64,000 nt of DNA from Heterobasidion occidentale (lineage: Eukaryota; Basidiomycota; Agaricomycetes; Russulales; Bondarzewiaceae): positions 1,488,001 through 1,552,000 of the forward strand of contig JBCAQO010000010.1 in the NCBI GenBank assembly GCA_039111635.1. Direction: 5' to 3'. The notes below the pieces were generated by a model, which saw only the letters and a list, made by a program, of their open reading frames with translations, was not told the DNA's origin and made no database searches. Below are positions 46,407-57,642 of this stretch, one piece after another (the stretch's first letter is position 1; each line of letters opens with the position of its first letter). The position numbers and the translations under genes are program-made.

Positions 46407-47688
46407 GTTTGCTTAGAACGTGTGAGCTTCGAGTTGTTTGGAACTGCTGAACAAAAAAAAATGCTGCGAGTTTGTATTGGGAGCTGGTCAAAACTTCGAT
46501 ATGTCGACACAGAGCGTAGGAACCTTGGCCATGAGCGGCATGCAGCCTCTGCGTGTTCAGAGCACTGCCAGTGGCGATGACGAAGAACGACGGGCCGGGA
46601 TTTGCCGAACTCTTTTTGTATTCGACTTTGTTCCCTCCGGTCATATCGTTTTCCCACGGGCTTCGTGTTTTCTTATTGTTCAAGCATCTCACGACAGCTC
46701 ACGACGTCAAAGCACAATGCTTCCCAGACGTGATCTTGAGTTAACGATATCCTCTGATTTGCCTTGCGAAAGACCGAGCTGCTGAAAGATTCCAACCTGA
46801 GTTTCACAATTAGGTACCGGATCTATTTTGTATGTCTGATATTTGCGGGGTCGCATACGTGAGCTCACAGTCTCAGCTACAGAGCCCGAATCTCTTTCAA
46901 CCCAGCGACGAATGGCTGCAGCATGCGTCTGGTGTGGCCGCTCGACTCGCAGACCGATTTCTGCGAGGCACTTTCCGTCGACAACTGTTCTTGGTTTCCA
47001 AAGGATTCTCACTATCTAGGCTGCCGTTTCCAGGCTCACTTTCTCATCGTCCTGCTTTGCGTTGTCACTACAGACTAGGGTTATTTTCGGTGTGGAGTCG
47101 GAGAATCATCAATGATGTGCTCATTTGTGCTCATCCGACTACGATGATGGCATTCGAGAGCTCTAGGCGCTCTTACTGCTCTGATCGATTTGAGGATACT
47201 TTGATATGCCGTCTCTGAATCCACATTCTCCATTCGTGTGCACATCCATACCAGCTGGACATAGCTTCGGGTTATTCAACGAGCTCTTCGGAATTGTTGA
47301 TGGACAACTCGCTGCCTCGATGATCTCCGAAGTAACTGGTTGAAGCGTCGCCTCGGAGCGGCATACACTCGGAATCGATGGACGAACATCGGAAGGCTAT
47401 CTGCTCATCTGCCACTCGAAGCCGAATCCTCCTCGCTCTGATTGGCTGATGACGCGCCGATCCATTCAGCTGGCCTCGTCGCGCCATCTTCTCGCTCCTG
47501 CGTCTCTGCTCGTGTCTCGCTGGGCTGACATCGATGACCAGCAGACCAATTTTCAATTGAGCCGCGGAGTAATGCTGGATGGCTCATATGTGTACCCTGA
47601 GGTTATGTGAGTACTCTGATCATCCGCACGCATTGCTGACTGCACCAGCCTTGAAAGGAACTGGCGGTCACCCCGCTTCATTCGAGGT
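46407..47688. other. intergenic between divergent secreted-protein genes
   Basis: Shared upstream region of the thaumatin-like gene (leftward) and the AA9 gene (rightward). Short frames only; none is convincing. A GCGGGG (minus strand, about 47,670-47,677) fits the SYGGRG site of Cre1-type carbon repressors, but such sites are common by chance. Confidence 0.4.
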
Positions 47689-47696
47689 TATAAAAG
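47689..47696 (+). promoter_or_regulatory. TATA box of AA9 gene
   Basis: TATAAAAG, 47 bp before the ATG, a good match in sequence and distance. Confidence 0.6.
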
Positions 47697-47735
47697 CGAT
47701 TCGAGGTTTGTAGCAGGACAGTCAACTTCCGCAAC

Positions 47736-48831
47736 ATGAAGACCTTTACGTCCCTCGCCTCCCTCGCGGTGCTCGTCGCCCAGGCCGCCGCCCATTGCAC
47801 GTCTATGATCCTTGCTGTTATTTTATCGCACTGAACTGGATTCCAGACACGTTCCCGTCTCTCGTTGTGGGTGGCACGACCACTCCTGCGTGGGTGAACG
47901 TCCGCAAGACCAACAATTTCAACACCCAGGCCCCCGTATGCATGCTCCTGTAAATCTCTACTTCCAATGACAGCTCCTCACCTCGCCTCTCTTCGTCAGG
48001 TCACCGACGTCACCAGCCCCGACTTCCGGTGCTACGACTCCCAGACAGACCCGACGGCGTCGACAATCACCGTCGCCGCCGGCGCGCAGCTGGGCATCAT
48101 GTCCGACGGCACGATCTACCACCCCGGCGTGGTCAACGTCTACATGGCGAAGGCGCCCGACGGCGACGCGGCGACGTTCGACGGGTCGGGCACCGTCTGG
48201 TTCAAGGTCTACCAGATCTCCGCCGTCACCGACGGCGGGACGTCCATCAGCTGGCCCGCGCAGAACCTGCCGGGCGTCACGTTTACGCTGCCGAAGAACC
48301 TGCCCACGGGCCAGTACCTCGTCCGCCTGGAGGCCATCGCGCTGCATGTCGCGTCGACCTACGGCGGCGCGCAGTTCTACGTGAGTGGCATTCGACCGTG
48401 GTGGCTCTGTTGATTTGTGCTCATGGCGTCGCGCCTCTGGACAGCTCTCGTGCGGTCAGATCAACGTCACGGGCGGGGGCAGCGGCAGTCCTGGCCCCGT
48501 CGTCGCCATCCCTGGCGTCTACACCGGCTATGTGCGTGCCGCGCTTTCCCAGACTTTGTCACATAGTCACCTTGGATTCTCCATCGCAGGAGCCGGGCAT
48601 TCTCATCAACATCAACGTGAGTCGCTTGTACTGATGCCCTGTCTCACCGCTCCTGACCCACGCTTTGCAGTACCCCATCCCTGGTATGCGTGACCGTTAT
48701 GTTTCCTTTCAGTGCTCGAAAGTGCTGACTTTTCGTTGCAGCCAACTACACGCAGCCCGGCCCCGTAAGTTCTGCCACGCGGTGCTCGGGCTCCACTGAA
48801 CCATTTTTAACAGGCTGTCTGGACTGGATGA
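47736..48831 (+). CDS. AA9 lytic polysaccharide monooxygenase
   Basis: Secreted copper enzyme that oxidatively cleaves cellulose or related glucans. Signal peptide MKTFTSLASLAVLVAQAAA, cut just before His20, which becomes the N-terminal copper ligand: HYTFPSLVVGG. Then YDSQTDPTASTITVAAGAQL, the second ligand in IYHPGVVNVYMAKAPDGD, WFKVYQISAV, LPKNLPTGQYLVRLEAIALH and the axial-Tyr block YGGAQFYLSCGQINVTGGG, ending YPIPANYTQPGPAVWTG. Size (~230 residues) fits a single AA9 domain; no CBM1 module follows. The first intron (47,797-47,846) must begin with GC rather than GT to keep the frame. The 3' end is split into very small exons (13, 23 and 18 nt at about 48,671, 48,742 and 48,814). Confidence 0.92.
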
Positions 48832-49226
48832 AGTGCGGCGAGATCTCCGACCGTGCAGACATGCGATGCTCGTATGAGCCGGATGTCAACGTTGTCAACG
48901 GTGGTACAATTTGCAGGGTTCTAGGTATAGTAGTCGGGTGTGGTAGACACCGAAGAATACAAGCGAGTACTAGGATGGTGATGGCCAGCTTGATATGCTC
49001 CAACGTGTTTGAAAAGTGAGCCAGGGATTGAAGGGGTTGGAAAACAACGGCGAAAGGACCTATCACTCGAGTGGCTGCCACCCATTCATATTCAGCAGCG
49101 ATCGGACAGCGGTCCGCATCTCTGACGGCCGAGCTGGGTGCCGAATCAGGCACAGCCCAGTCAAGCGCGAAGCCTTTCTAAGAGCCCACTCCGAGTCGCC
49201 CGATCGAGCCGCAGCGCAGACACTTC
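48832..49226. other. intergenic between convergent genes
   Basis: 3' flanks of the AA9 gene and the 2H phosphoesterase-like gene. No gene seen. Confidence 0.5.
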
Positions 49227-50497
49227 TCAGACCAAAGATATCCCACACGCGCGCACGTACTCGCCCTCGGGGCCCCAGCTGCCCATCTCGCAGATCTGCA
49301 TCTCCTCCACGTCCCACGTGCCCAGCCGCACGTCCACCGCGCCCGGTTCTCTCCTCGCCCGCCCACCTGCCGTCGCCTCCCCCAAACTCGTCGCCGCCGC
49401 GATGCCGCTACCTGCGCCCGCGAAATCGTCAACACGAAGAAAATCGGGATCACGCCACGATGGGGAAGATAGCCACCTTGGTTTGCCGCGATGCTGCGGA
49501 AAGCCGTCGACTGGAGGATATCGGTGTACGAGAACGGCTGTCTCGCGCCGCGTGGTCTAGGCTTGCGGTACGTCGTGTTGAGCACCGTGCAATGCAGCTG
49601 TCTCCGCAAACGGGTGCATCAGCGAACAAAGCTGGGGGCGTGGCTTGCGGCGACCCTCGCGCACCTTGAGCGGTCTATGGTCGTCGACCATCAGCCTCGA
49701 CGCTATGAACTCCCCGCGCACCATCTCTAGCCGTTGCAGGGTGTTCAGCCGACCCGAGGCCCAGGATGCAAGATACAAACGCACCACACACAGAACGCAG
49801 CCGCCTGCCGTCCTCCCCGCCCAACACGGGGCCCACAAACAAGACGTGCGCGCGCGACGCGTCGCCCCGCTCGGTCTGCAGCACGTCCATCTTCTCCAGG
49901 CCCACCCTGAGCCTCTGCCCGCGGAGCATCTGAAGCACCCGCGGGCGGAGGGACTCGAGCAGCGCGTGGGAGGCGGCGAGGGTGGGCGGAGGCGCGTTCG
50001 CGCGCGCGCTGCCGGGCTGGTCGAGGGACATGACGCCGAGGGTGAGGTGGAGCCTGCGCGCCGGGATCACGATGGTGCGGTCGAGCCCGGCGACGGCGGG
50101 GGCACCCTGGAGGAGCGCGGACGTGAAGCCGGTCATGGAGGCGCGGAGGCTCGCGTGGTGGCCCTAGATAGCAGAGCCTGGTGAGCCTGGCGGCGACTGC
50201 GCTCGATAGGGCGGAGGATGTTCACGATCGGCAAGGATATGACTGCCCTCGGGCCATCGTCGTCAGTCCGTGCACTGGTGGCAGCGGCCAGCGGTCAGTC
50301 GACTCACAGTGCGTCAGTTTAGGGTTGGCAGGCCTCTGCGAGGGACGTGCGGCAAGCGATGCGGTCGAGGGTGCGCCTGCGGAGCCGACGTGAGCGCTCT
50401 GCCGATGCGTCGACAGACGTCTGCGTACCACGTGCCTTGTGAGGCTGGGTCGAGGCGTGGGCTGCGCGCGACGAGACGCGCTGCCTGTGGTGAACAT
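49227..50497 (-). CDS. 2H phosphoesterase (AKAP7/ASCC1 RNA-ligase-like domain) protein
   Basis: Member of the 2'-5' RNA ligase-like fold found in AKAP7 and ASCC1. Two H-x-T motifs that define the 2H superfamily are visible: ARRLHLTLGVMSLD and LHCTVLNTTYRK. Between them lie MLRGQRLRVGLEKMDVLQTE and ARVLFVGPV-like text. The C-terminus has VRLGTWDVEEMQICEMGSWG and PEGEYVRACGISLV, the usual ending of fungal relatives. The N-terminus from MFTTGSASRRAQ is basic and probably disordered, leading to PANPKLTH, the usual start of the domain. The join between PANPKLTH and HHASLRASMTGFTSALLQGA near 50,170-50,310 needs an intron I could not place exactly. Role in RNA processing or signalling is unknown. 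Confidence 0.75.
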
Positions 50498-50821
50498 CGC
50501 AAAGGTAGGTGTTTGTGTCGAGTGGACGAAAGAGAGGATCGGGTGGCTGTCCAGACAGATGGAGCGACGGCCAAGGGGGGGCAAGATACGTGCCAATGGG
50601 TGTCTAAGCGTGATCATCCAGCAATCGGTATCGTGACCGACTGGAAGTCTACTTCTGGCGCGCGCGCCCCACAGGAGCACCTGGAAGAACGTGATGTCAA
50701 TGACTTGGTCGGACACCCTTACGCTCGCGTTCTGCGGTCACGTGAGCCCCACCTCTCCCGGCAGTCTCCCGGCCGAGCGCGTCGCCGCGTCCCGACAGTG
50801 TCCCGACTGGCCGAGTCATAT

Positions 50822-51745
50822 CAATGCCCTCGCGTTCTCCTCAAGCCCTGTTCTTGGTTCCTCATCATCCTCTATTCGAACCTCTTCTGCCATATTCACT
50901 CCGGACCGATCTCTAGATCGTAAGCGCCCCCGCAGCGAGTTTAAAACGAAGATCTTCATATACCACACCCTCTGCATGGACAATGGCAATATCCTCATCC
51001 AATGCGGCAAGGCTGTGCTGTCCAAGCCCTCGCTCGTACTCCGCAAGCTGCGAGTAGGATCATCATACCTTCTGCGTGTGCACTTTTGTACAACTTAACA
51101 ATGACAAGTCTAGCATGGAGGTTATACTCGTTTCACTCTACGGGTGACCGCAAACTATGTTGTGACCAATTGCTTTGCGTTCTAACATGCCTGCTCATCT
51201 GAATCGACCTCTTTTCGGTCACCCTCGCATCGTAGCCCTCATCATTGAGACTTTTTTTGTGATTTCCAGGGCGTTCCGGCTCACGCACAATGACCAGCTG
51301 GTCCTCCTCAAAATCATCATCAGTGCGCGCCTCCGTGCCACCTGTCTCGATGCCCTTGACGCGCATCCCTCGCGGAAGCACCAGCGCGCCCACGGCCCCC
51401 AAAGCCGCTGAACGTCAGACCATGCATCCCGCATCCGTGATCGCGCTCCTGCGCTCTATCGACCACCTGACGCGGCGCACGCTCCAGCTTACCGTCAGCG
51501 GTGTCCCCCGCCCCCTCGCGGCGCTCGCGCCCGCGGACGTCGCGCGCCTCGTGGTCGGCGGCGCGTAGTTCAAGTTGTGCCCGCCGCCCATGCTCGACGC
51601 GGTTCCCGAGCGCTGGACTTGCTCCTCGAGCTGATATCGAACCGGGTTGAGGGATGAGAGGCTGCGAAGGGAAATGCTGCGCTATGTCGCGCGGCAGCAG
51701 GCCATGCTCTAGGGCATGCTCACCACCTGTTTTGACCTGATGTGT
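50822..51745 (+). pseudogene. BTB family copy E, decayed
   Basis: Clearly a relative of copy D: DRSLDRKRPRSE, then MDNGNILIQCGK and SMEVILVSLYG in another frame, then HPASVIALLRSIDH, LAALAPADVARLVVGGA followed at once by TAG, and near 51,690 EMLRYVARQQAML then a stop. It lacks the TLFRVHR segment and the ALFYDL segment, so it has true deletions as well as stops. This decay cannot be explained by base-calling errors. It lies tail to tail with the W4-W3 gene, about 290 bp away, like W1 and copy A. Confidence 0.85.
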
Positions 51746-52033
51746 ATACCCGTTTTTATGGAACCCAGTCCTATGCAGGCTGTTTATGTACCTTGATGAA
51801 CTCTCGATTGCTTTATTTGTGATTCACCTGTGGCTCATTGCATCTTACATGGGTTTCAGTGAGGCTTTAGCTCTCGACATGCGCTTTTGCGATCGTCTTG
51901 CTTGCATCGTCGTTGTCATTTAAGGGCACTACGCTCCCGACAGAACATGACAGCCTCGTACAGTACTGTGGAATAGCAATCCCACACCTACATGTATATA
52001 CCGAAATTTTAGCAGGAGCTATCCCAAGTCGCA

Positions 52034-54058
52034 TTATTGGATTTCTTTGGCAATACATTTGCCAAGCTCTTCGAGGCCAGTCCTAGCTTCAGGAGTGTCG
52101 GGCACAGCCCAAAACGCCTTGACATTAGCACCACCGTGTTTGTAGGAGGCCGCATATCCGTCCTCAAACCTGACCACTAGGGGATACTCATGCCATGCGC
52201 TCTGGATACACCGGCGGCCGTCAGAATGAGATCCTACGATGTTGGAAATAGTCACGCACCATTAGAATGGCCGGCGTCCATTCGACTCTGGTTGTTCCTT
52301 CTGTGTGCTCGGTGATTGACTCTGCCACGAGGCACAAACGCTAGTGGGCACAAAAGAATCAAGGTCAAGACGGCCTGCAGGGGACTACCTGAATTTAGAC
52401 GTGACTGACCAAATTGAGAACCTTCTCTAGCTCACTGTCGGCTACACCCTCGAGGAATGGATATTCCATGTGGATATGATTTTTTTCGTTGTGCCAAATC
52501 ACACTGTAAAACGGAAGTTTGTGGCCGAGCTGTCAAATACGGATAGGGCTGGCTGAGGAATGGTGGTCAGAATCAAACGGGCATCGGACACACCAGGGCT
52601 TGCTGAACGCCGTGAGAGACAACTCTGTAATACTCCTCGAAGTATTTGTTAATCCCCCCCAGCCTGAAATCACCAAGCCCACCTGAAACAATTTGATAGC
52701 AAGTAAGTCAGAGCTACGCAGAGATTTTGAGCTACTGACCGTGCCACACGTAGGCATCCCACCATGAGAAATGATACACCCTTCGCAATCTCCCGAAGCG
52801 ATCTGGAATTGCTGCAGACACTCTACTATTGACGTCCGGCATTGCAGCAGATCAGCCTGAGAGGCAGCGGTAGGCATTCAACGAGACAACTTACGGCCGA
52901 CTATCCTTTCGTTAAGTTCCCATATGTCCCTAGGATGGAACCCGAGCGGGAGACATGTGCACTCCCAGAATTGCAAAGGATGCGGAACCAGTTGTTCGGG
53001 GATGCCCATCTGGGTTGGCATCCCAGCTCTCGAAGCGACAATCTGGCCGTGAACTCGAAGAACCTCCCTGACTTGAGGAGTGTTGGGCACAGCCCAAAAC
53101 GCTTTCACTCGGTTGCTACCGTGTTTGTTGAAGGCCGGGTACCCCGGAGAAAACTCAACCAGGAGTGGCCAGTCCTCCCACTCGCTCTGAATCAATGAGC
53201 CAAAAGGACGAGATCTTGGGAGGTTTGTGATTACATACCACAATAATCGCAGGCGACCATTCAGGCCAAAACGTTCCATCTGGCTGGAGCACCCTCTCCG
53301 CCACAAGGCAATATCGCTATTGGACAGGAAGGAACAAAAGATCAATACAACACGTAAAGATCTACCTTTAAACTTGACTAACCAAAGAATCAATTGTATG
53401 CCAATCGAGATCAGCAGGTTCGGTCAGGTCCCATACCTCCCCAAGGAATGGGTAGACTGTAAATTCCTGAGACGTATCGCATTGGTTTTCCATTTTATAA
53501 AAAGGCAATGCGACACCGAGCTGTTGAATATGAACTGTCCCTAAGAATAGCGATCAAAATTGAAGGTTAAATGGACGCACGAGACCTCGCTGTACGCCAT
53601 GGCTTTTGACTATGAATTTTGCGCAGTCAACAGGCTGGTTGTTGAACGTTGGCGGTTCAATCGTGTGTTCCATTTCGTTGACTTTTCGAACTGAAAGCAA
53701 CGGTTCAAGCTGACATGATTTCACGATGAGTCAATCCGGGCCACCAAACAAAGACGGGCTACTGACCTTTGGACATGAAACTCTGTTTTCATCTTCGCGT
53801 ACACACCCCTCACAGCCGCCCTTGAACGGCTCCAGCCAGTCATCTGTCAACGTGGATCGAAGTTGATCAGAATGAGAGAGCGACAGGCAATGAGCCAGAC
53901 TACTTACAACCCTCCAGTTCTTCACACAACTGTCTCGGATTGAATGGAATGATGAAATTATCCCCAATATCGATGGGATGGGGAACGAGGCTTTCCCAAA
54001 TGCCCAACTGAATTAGAGCCGTGGTGTACGAGCGAGAGGAAACAGGATAAGTTGACAT
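52034..54058 (-). CDS. WTPA-WAVP family, double-module gene (W4 then W3)
   Basis: The N-terminal module starts MSTYPVSSRSYTTAL then LGIWESLVPHP, and later QQLGVALPFYKMENQ, TVYPFLGEVWDLTEPADLDW, YCLVAERVLQPDGTFW, PEWSPAIIV, SEWEDWPLLVEFSPGYPAFN and VKAFWAVPNTPQVREVL. Without a stop the frame runs into the start of a second module, TQMGIPEQLVPHPLQF, followed by DVNSRVSAAIPDRF, CLVAESITE, RVEWTPAILM, SAWHEYPLVVRFEDGY and VKAFWAVPDTPEARTGL, ending CIAKEIQ. There is no room for a second promoter, so one two-module protein is the simplest reading; two overlapping genes starting at the internal MPTQMG is the alternative. Several short introns; exact exons of the middle parts are uncertain. No known domain recognised. 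Confidence 0.6.
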
Positions 54059-54094
54059 GTGTAGACGAGGGGTGCTGCAGGTCCACAATACGGC

Positions 54095-54420
54095 GGTGCT
54101 CTGGATATTTATCGAGCTGCGAGGGCCGTGTGGTATACGCAAGTGGCTAATCTGCCACAATAGGTAGCATTGTTGCTGGCATGGTCAGCCTGACGAGTCG
54201 CTCAGGCTGCAACGGCGGTGACGAGCATGCCACCTTGTCGCTTTGTGCCCAAACGAACGCGTCACGGGTACCTGAATCCTCGAGAGTGGTACCTCACCTG
54301 ATATGACAGTGGCGCAAGGCCACCGATGGTCAGTGACGCGAGTGGGCCCAAGCGAATCCACCCATCGTGGCGCTCAGTAGAGATCTGAGACAAAATCGGA
54401 ACATTCGACTTAACAACGCT
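54095..54420 (-). promoter_or_regulatory. promoter block of W4-W3, shared with W5
   Basis: TATA-like GATAAATATCCAG lies at 54,101-54,113 (minus strand), about 45 bp before the ATG. Upstream, GCAAGGCCACCGATGG, ACGCGAGTGG and CGTGGCGCTCAGT are shared with the region upstream of W5 (61,915-62,240). Confidence 0.6.
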
Positions 54421-55258
54421 CGTATTGTTCAATGTAGGTCAGTGTCGTTATAGAAATGGGCTTCAGCGCGTACCGAAAGGCTCCGAGGGTCATAGAGTGA
54501 AAATGGGAAGAGTGGTTGGGAGTGTTATTGATAAAGCTGCAGGTTATGATGCAAGTGTAGAGCGTTTCGGCCATTCAGCAGGATGTTATTCTCAGTTGAC
54601 ATGATTCATTCTATCATCGACCGGCGGCATTTTGAGCTGATGTACTCGAATATCGCTTCCCTCCGATAAATCGATATAGCCTCCGTTGCGCGCTTGGTCG
54701 GTGGTCAACCAGTAATGATTCACGCTGCGGGGATCTTGATCACGCCGAGCTTGAGCGCTTGAGCTTGCACCTTGCACCTTCGTGGTGCACCGTAGGAGCA
54801 AATAGAAGGTCGATCTGGCGTACCTCTGCGGAGACCTCCCTGACGCTCCTGCGTGACCATCGTTGCTCATAGGCACGCCTTGACACAGTACGAGCACGTT
54901 TACCGGAACAGAGCAGCGATAGACTGAGGCTGAAGTCGAATGTATAACGAGGAACGTTGAAAAGACAAGATGGCCATTACGGGGACTGTTGCCTTCCCTT
55001 GCACGCAGTGCGCCCTGATCTGCCCTGATCCGGCTGTCTCCGTGTAAGATCAGCCACGCCGAACCGCTATAGCCCACGTCGCTCTGTCCCACATCGAAAC
55101 GCCTTTCATGGCTGATGCCACCCTCTGCCACACATTTGCCATGGCGGACGCGCGCTTGACGGCGCTGGCAAGAAAGCATAAAATGATCCATTCTTCCACC
55201 TTAAAACTTCGATATTCTCACAGACCTTCCTATTCATACAGACCTCCCCATTTCCATT
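54421..55258. other. intergenic, no gene seen
   Basis: Between the W4-W3 promoter and BTB copy F. A 199-codon minus-strand frame (54,592-55,191) has no recognisable content. The plus strand from 55,108 leads into copy F. Confidence 0.4.
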
Positions 55259-56349
55259 ATGAACACCAGCGCCATCCACCAACAAACGTCGCCGCACAGA
55301 CGCAGAGCCTGAACAGGACACGCTGGTTAATCATCAGACGCTTTTTCGCGAAGACGGGAACACCATCATCCAGTGCGAGTCGACGCTGTTTCGCATCCAC
55401 AGCGGCCTGCTCGCAAGCTGTTCCCGATGGTTCAGCGAATTTTTCACACCCGAACGCGAGCACAAAGACGCTTTACTGTTCTTAAACCTGGATGTCGGCA
55501 GTGAAGACATGGCCGCGTTCCTGACAGCGGTCTACGATGAACTGTGCGTACCTACTTCATCATGCAATGCCACTCGTCCTCAATCCAATCTTTTGATCCT
55601 CTCTGTCAACGCAGCCTTCCAGATCCGGTGCTCACAGTACAAAATTGCCTCTATTTCTTCGGAGTCCTCAAGATCGCGCACAAGTACGGTGCCGAATCCA
55701 TCAAGGACGCCGTCCTCGCGCGCTTACAAGCGACTTGGCCTGCCAAACTCGAGGACCATATCGGGCGCGTCCAGCAGGTCTTGCGCAAGGCACGTCCGCG
55801 CCCGCAGGACATGTTATGAGGCGCCCGAACCCTGCGAAGGCCATCGCCACCCTGCGATCCATCGACTTCTCCGACCCTATACTTCTCGCGCCCCTCTTCT
55901 ACGACCTGAACAACGCGACAACCTTGTCGACAGACCCGCGCACGCTTGGTTGCACGTACAGGTGTCTCAGCTTCCCAGATATCGAGCGCGTTGTTATCGG
56001 AAACGCGAGCCTCGCAGCTAAACACGTCGCTCTGAGCGTGACGCCGCCCGTGCTGTTGGATGTGTCCGATCACCAGTCGACTTGCCACGCCATTGTGGAT
56101 GCCTTTTGGGTCACCGCCGTGCGCATACTGATGAACGCTAAAAACCGTCTGGCGCAGCCGATCTTTAAATGGTGGATCATTAGGGCCCAAGTAGAGGGCT
56201 CGCTGAAACAGCCGGTCGAGTTCAGCAGGCTATGTGAGGTGTGTCGCTTCGAGCTCCTCCAACACGTCTTGCGCTGTCAGAACTCACTCTGGGCATCACT
56301 GGACGAGTGCTACTTGCTACCGCCCGCAACTGCTGGCAGGAAACCATAA
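55259..56349 (+). pseudogene. BTB family copy F, full length but with frame breaks
   Basis: Source-like copy for fragment C. BTB fold: NKRRRTDAEPEQDTLVNHQT, REDGNTIIQCESTLFRIHSG, WFSEFFTPERE, DMAAFLTAVYDEL, an intron, then FFGVLKIAHKYGAESIKDAV, AIATLRSIDFSDPILLAPLF, FPDIERVVIGNASL and the terminal CEVCRFELLQHVLRCQNSLW. The nearest ATG (55,259) is out of frame with the BTB start, and the frame also changes near 55,815 between RPRPQDM and RRPNPAKAIATL. Copies B and D are uninterrupted at these places. The breaks may be decay or base-calling error. The 3' ~300 bp lie in the right inverted-repeat arm. It is convergent with gene X. Confidence 0.7.
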
Positions 56350-56481
56350 GCATGGCATCGCGTGTGCAAATTCTCTTCATGTCCATCTACTTATGCCACT
56401 GTTATCTCCGATATCTGCACCTATGACGCTGTATGACGAATGTATGTGTATGCAAGCTTTGTCTTTCCCTAGAATGAATGG

Positions 56482-57642
56482 TCATTGCTGTTGCCGATGT
56501 CCACGCGCTGCGGCCCAGTATCTGAACATGGCATACGCAAGTCCAGCCGCGATCAGCGCGAAGGCGATCGTCGTTTTCGCGCCAATCACCGACGCCTCAT
56601 GCTCCACCTTGATTCGTTTGATTGCGTGCCCGTTTGCATGTTATGAGAACGCGTGTGAGTGAGCGACGAGAATGGGCATCGTGACAAGGCCAAGACGGGA
56701 TGCCAACATAAGAGGAAGCGATTGCTGGCACTTGGGCGAGCGAGGGTGGCACGACGAGAGAAACTTACGACGGACGTCCACGGTGAGAGAATTGGGATCG
56801 TAAAATGTGACGGCAAGGCCATGCCCCACATCGAGGGCGCCGGTCCCTTGGGCCGTGCATGGTGGTGGTCGACTAGGAGATAAACGAGCACGGCTACGAG
56901 GAGCGCGATGAACACCCCGGAAAACATCTGCCCCAGTCGATCGTGGATCGTTGTACCTTCACCTCGTATGACAAATAGATTGTGCTCACCACGACGCGCT
57001 CCATCTTGCGCTCACGCTCGCTGTGCACTTTCTGCAGCGCTGCGATGTCTCTCTGCGCGCGTGCATCGCCGAGGTGTTCGATTGCGCGTCGAGGAAAATC
57101 GGGCAAGGCCAATATGGGGGAGGTCAGGATCGAACCCCAGTCAAATGCACGTCGACACGCTGTCAATATCCCGGACTGCACCCTCACGAATTGAGGAAAC
57201 CGACCAGTCGCTTCTCCTCTTCTGCGTCCACCGCGCTCCGCACCTCCCGCTGGTGCGCCTCCGCCGCCGAAAGCAGTGTCTCCGCTGTGAGCGCGCGGGC
57301 GGCCCAGTATTGCTCTGCTGGGGACGTCGGGAGCGGCGCGTGCGCCTTGGGGTACCTGAGCGCTGCGTGTTGCTGTTGTGGGACTGGCGGAGACGGTAGA
57401 GATGGTTTAAAGGAGACCAGGGCCGCGTCAGCTGTAGCGTAAGTCATTGTTCTAGAGACGACCAGCGGTGTTGTATGATACGAAGGAACGATCGGCGCCT
57501 CTGTCAGTGTTTGTGGGTGCGTCGGGGATCGTGCAGAATGAGCGGGGGTGCTGGTCGTGCGCGCATTGGAGCCGTTTGGAGCTGGTCCGCTAAGTTCGCG
57601 CTTTGCAGGTGAGGAAGGTGTAGGTTTCCGTAGTTTATTCAT
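56482..57642 (-). CDS. gene X (right arm), single-copy first exon
   Basis: Same gene as at 22,496-23,656, with one promoter/first-exon unit. Exon 1 frame (57,184-57,642): MNKLRKPTPSSPAKRELSGP to EEKRLVG. Later exons: AQRDIAALQKVHSERERKME, the hydrophobic MFSGVFIALLVAVLVYLLVD, and GAKTTIAFALIAAGLAYAMF, ending WAAARGHRQQQ. It is 133 bp from the stop of BTB copy F, tail to tail. The arms differ by a few substitutions (PLGDARA here HLGDARA), none of which breaks the frame of the later exons. Confidence 0.55.

Noticed and set aside
54592..55191. 199-codon minus-strand frame
   Set aside because: No recognisable content, no family similarity in the window, and it overlaps the upstream region of BTB copy F.
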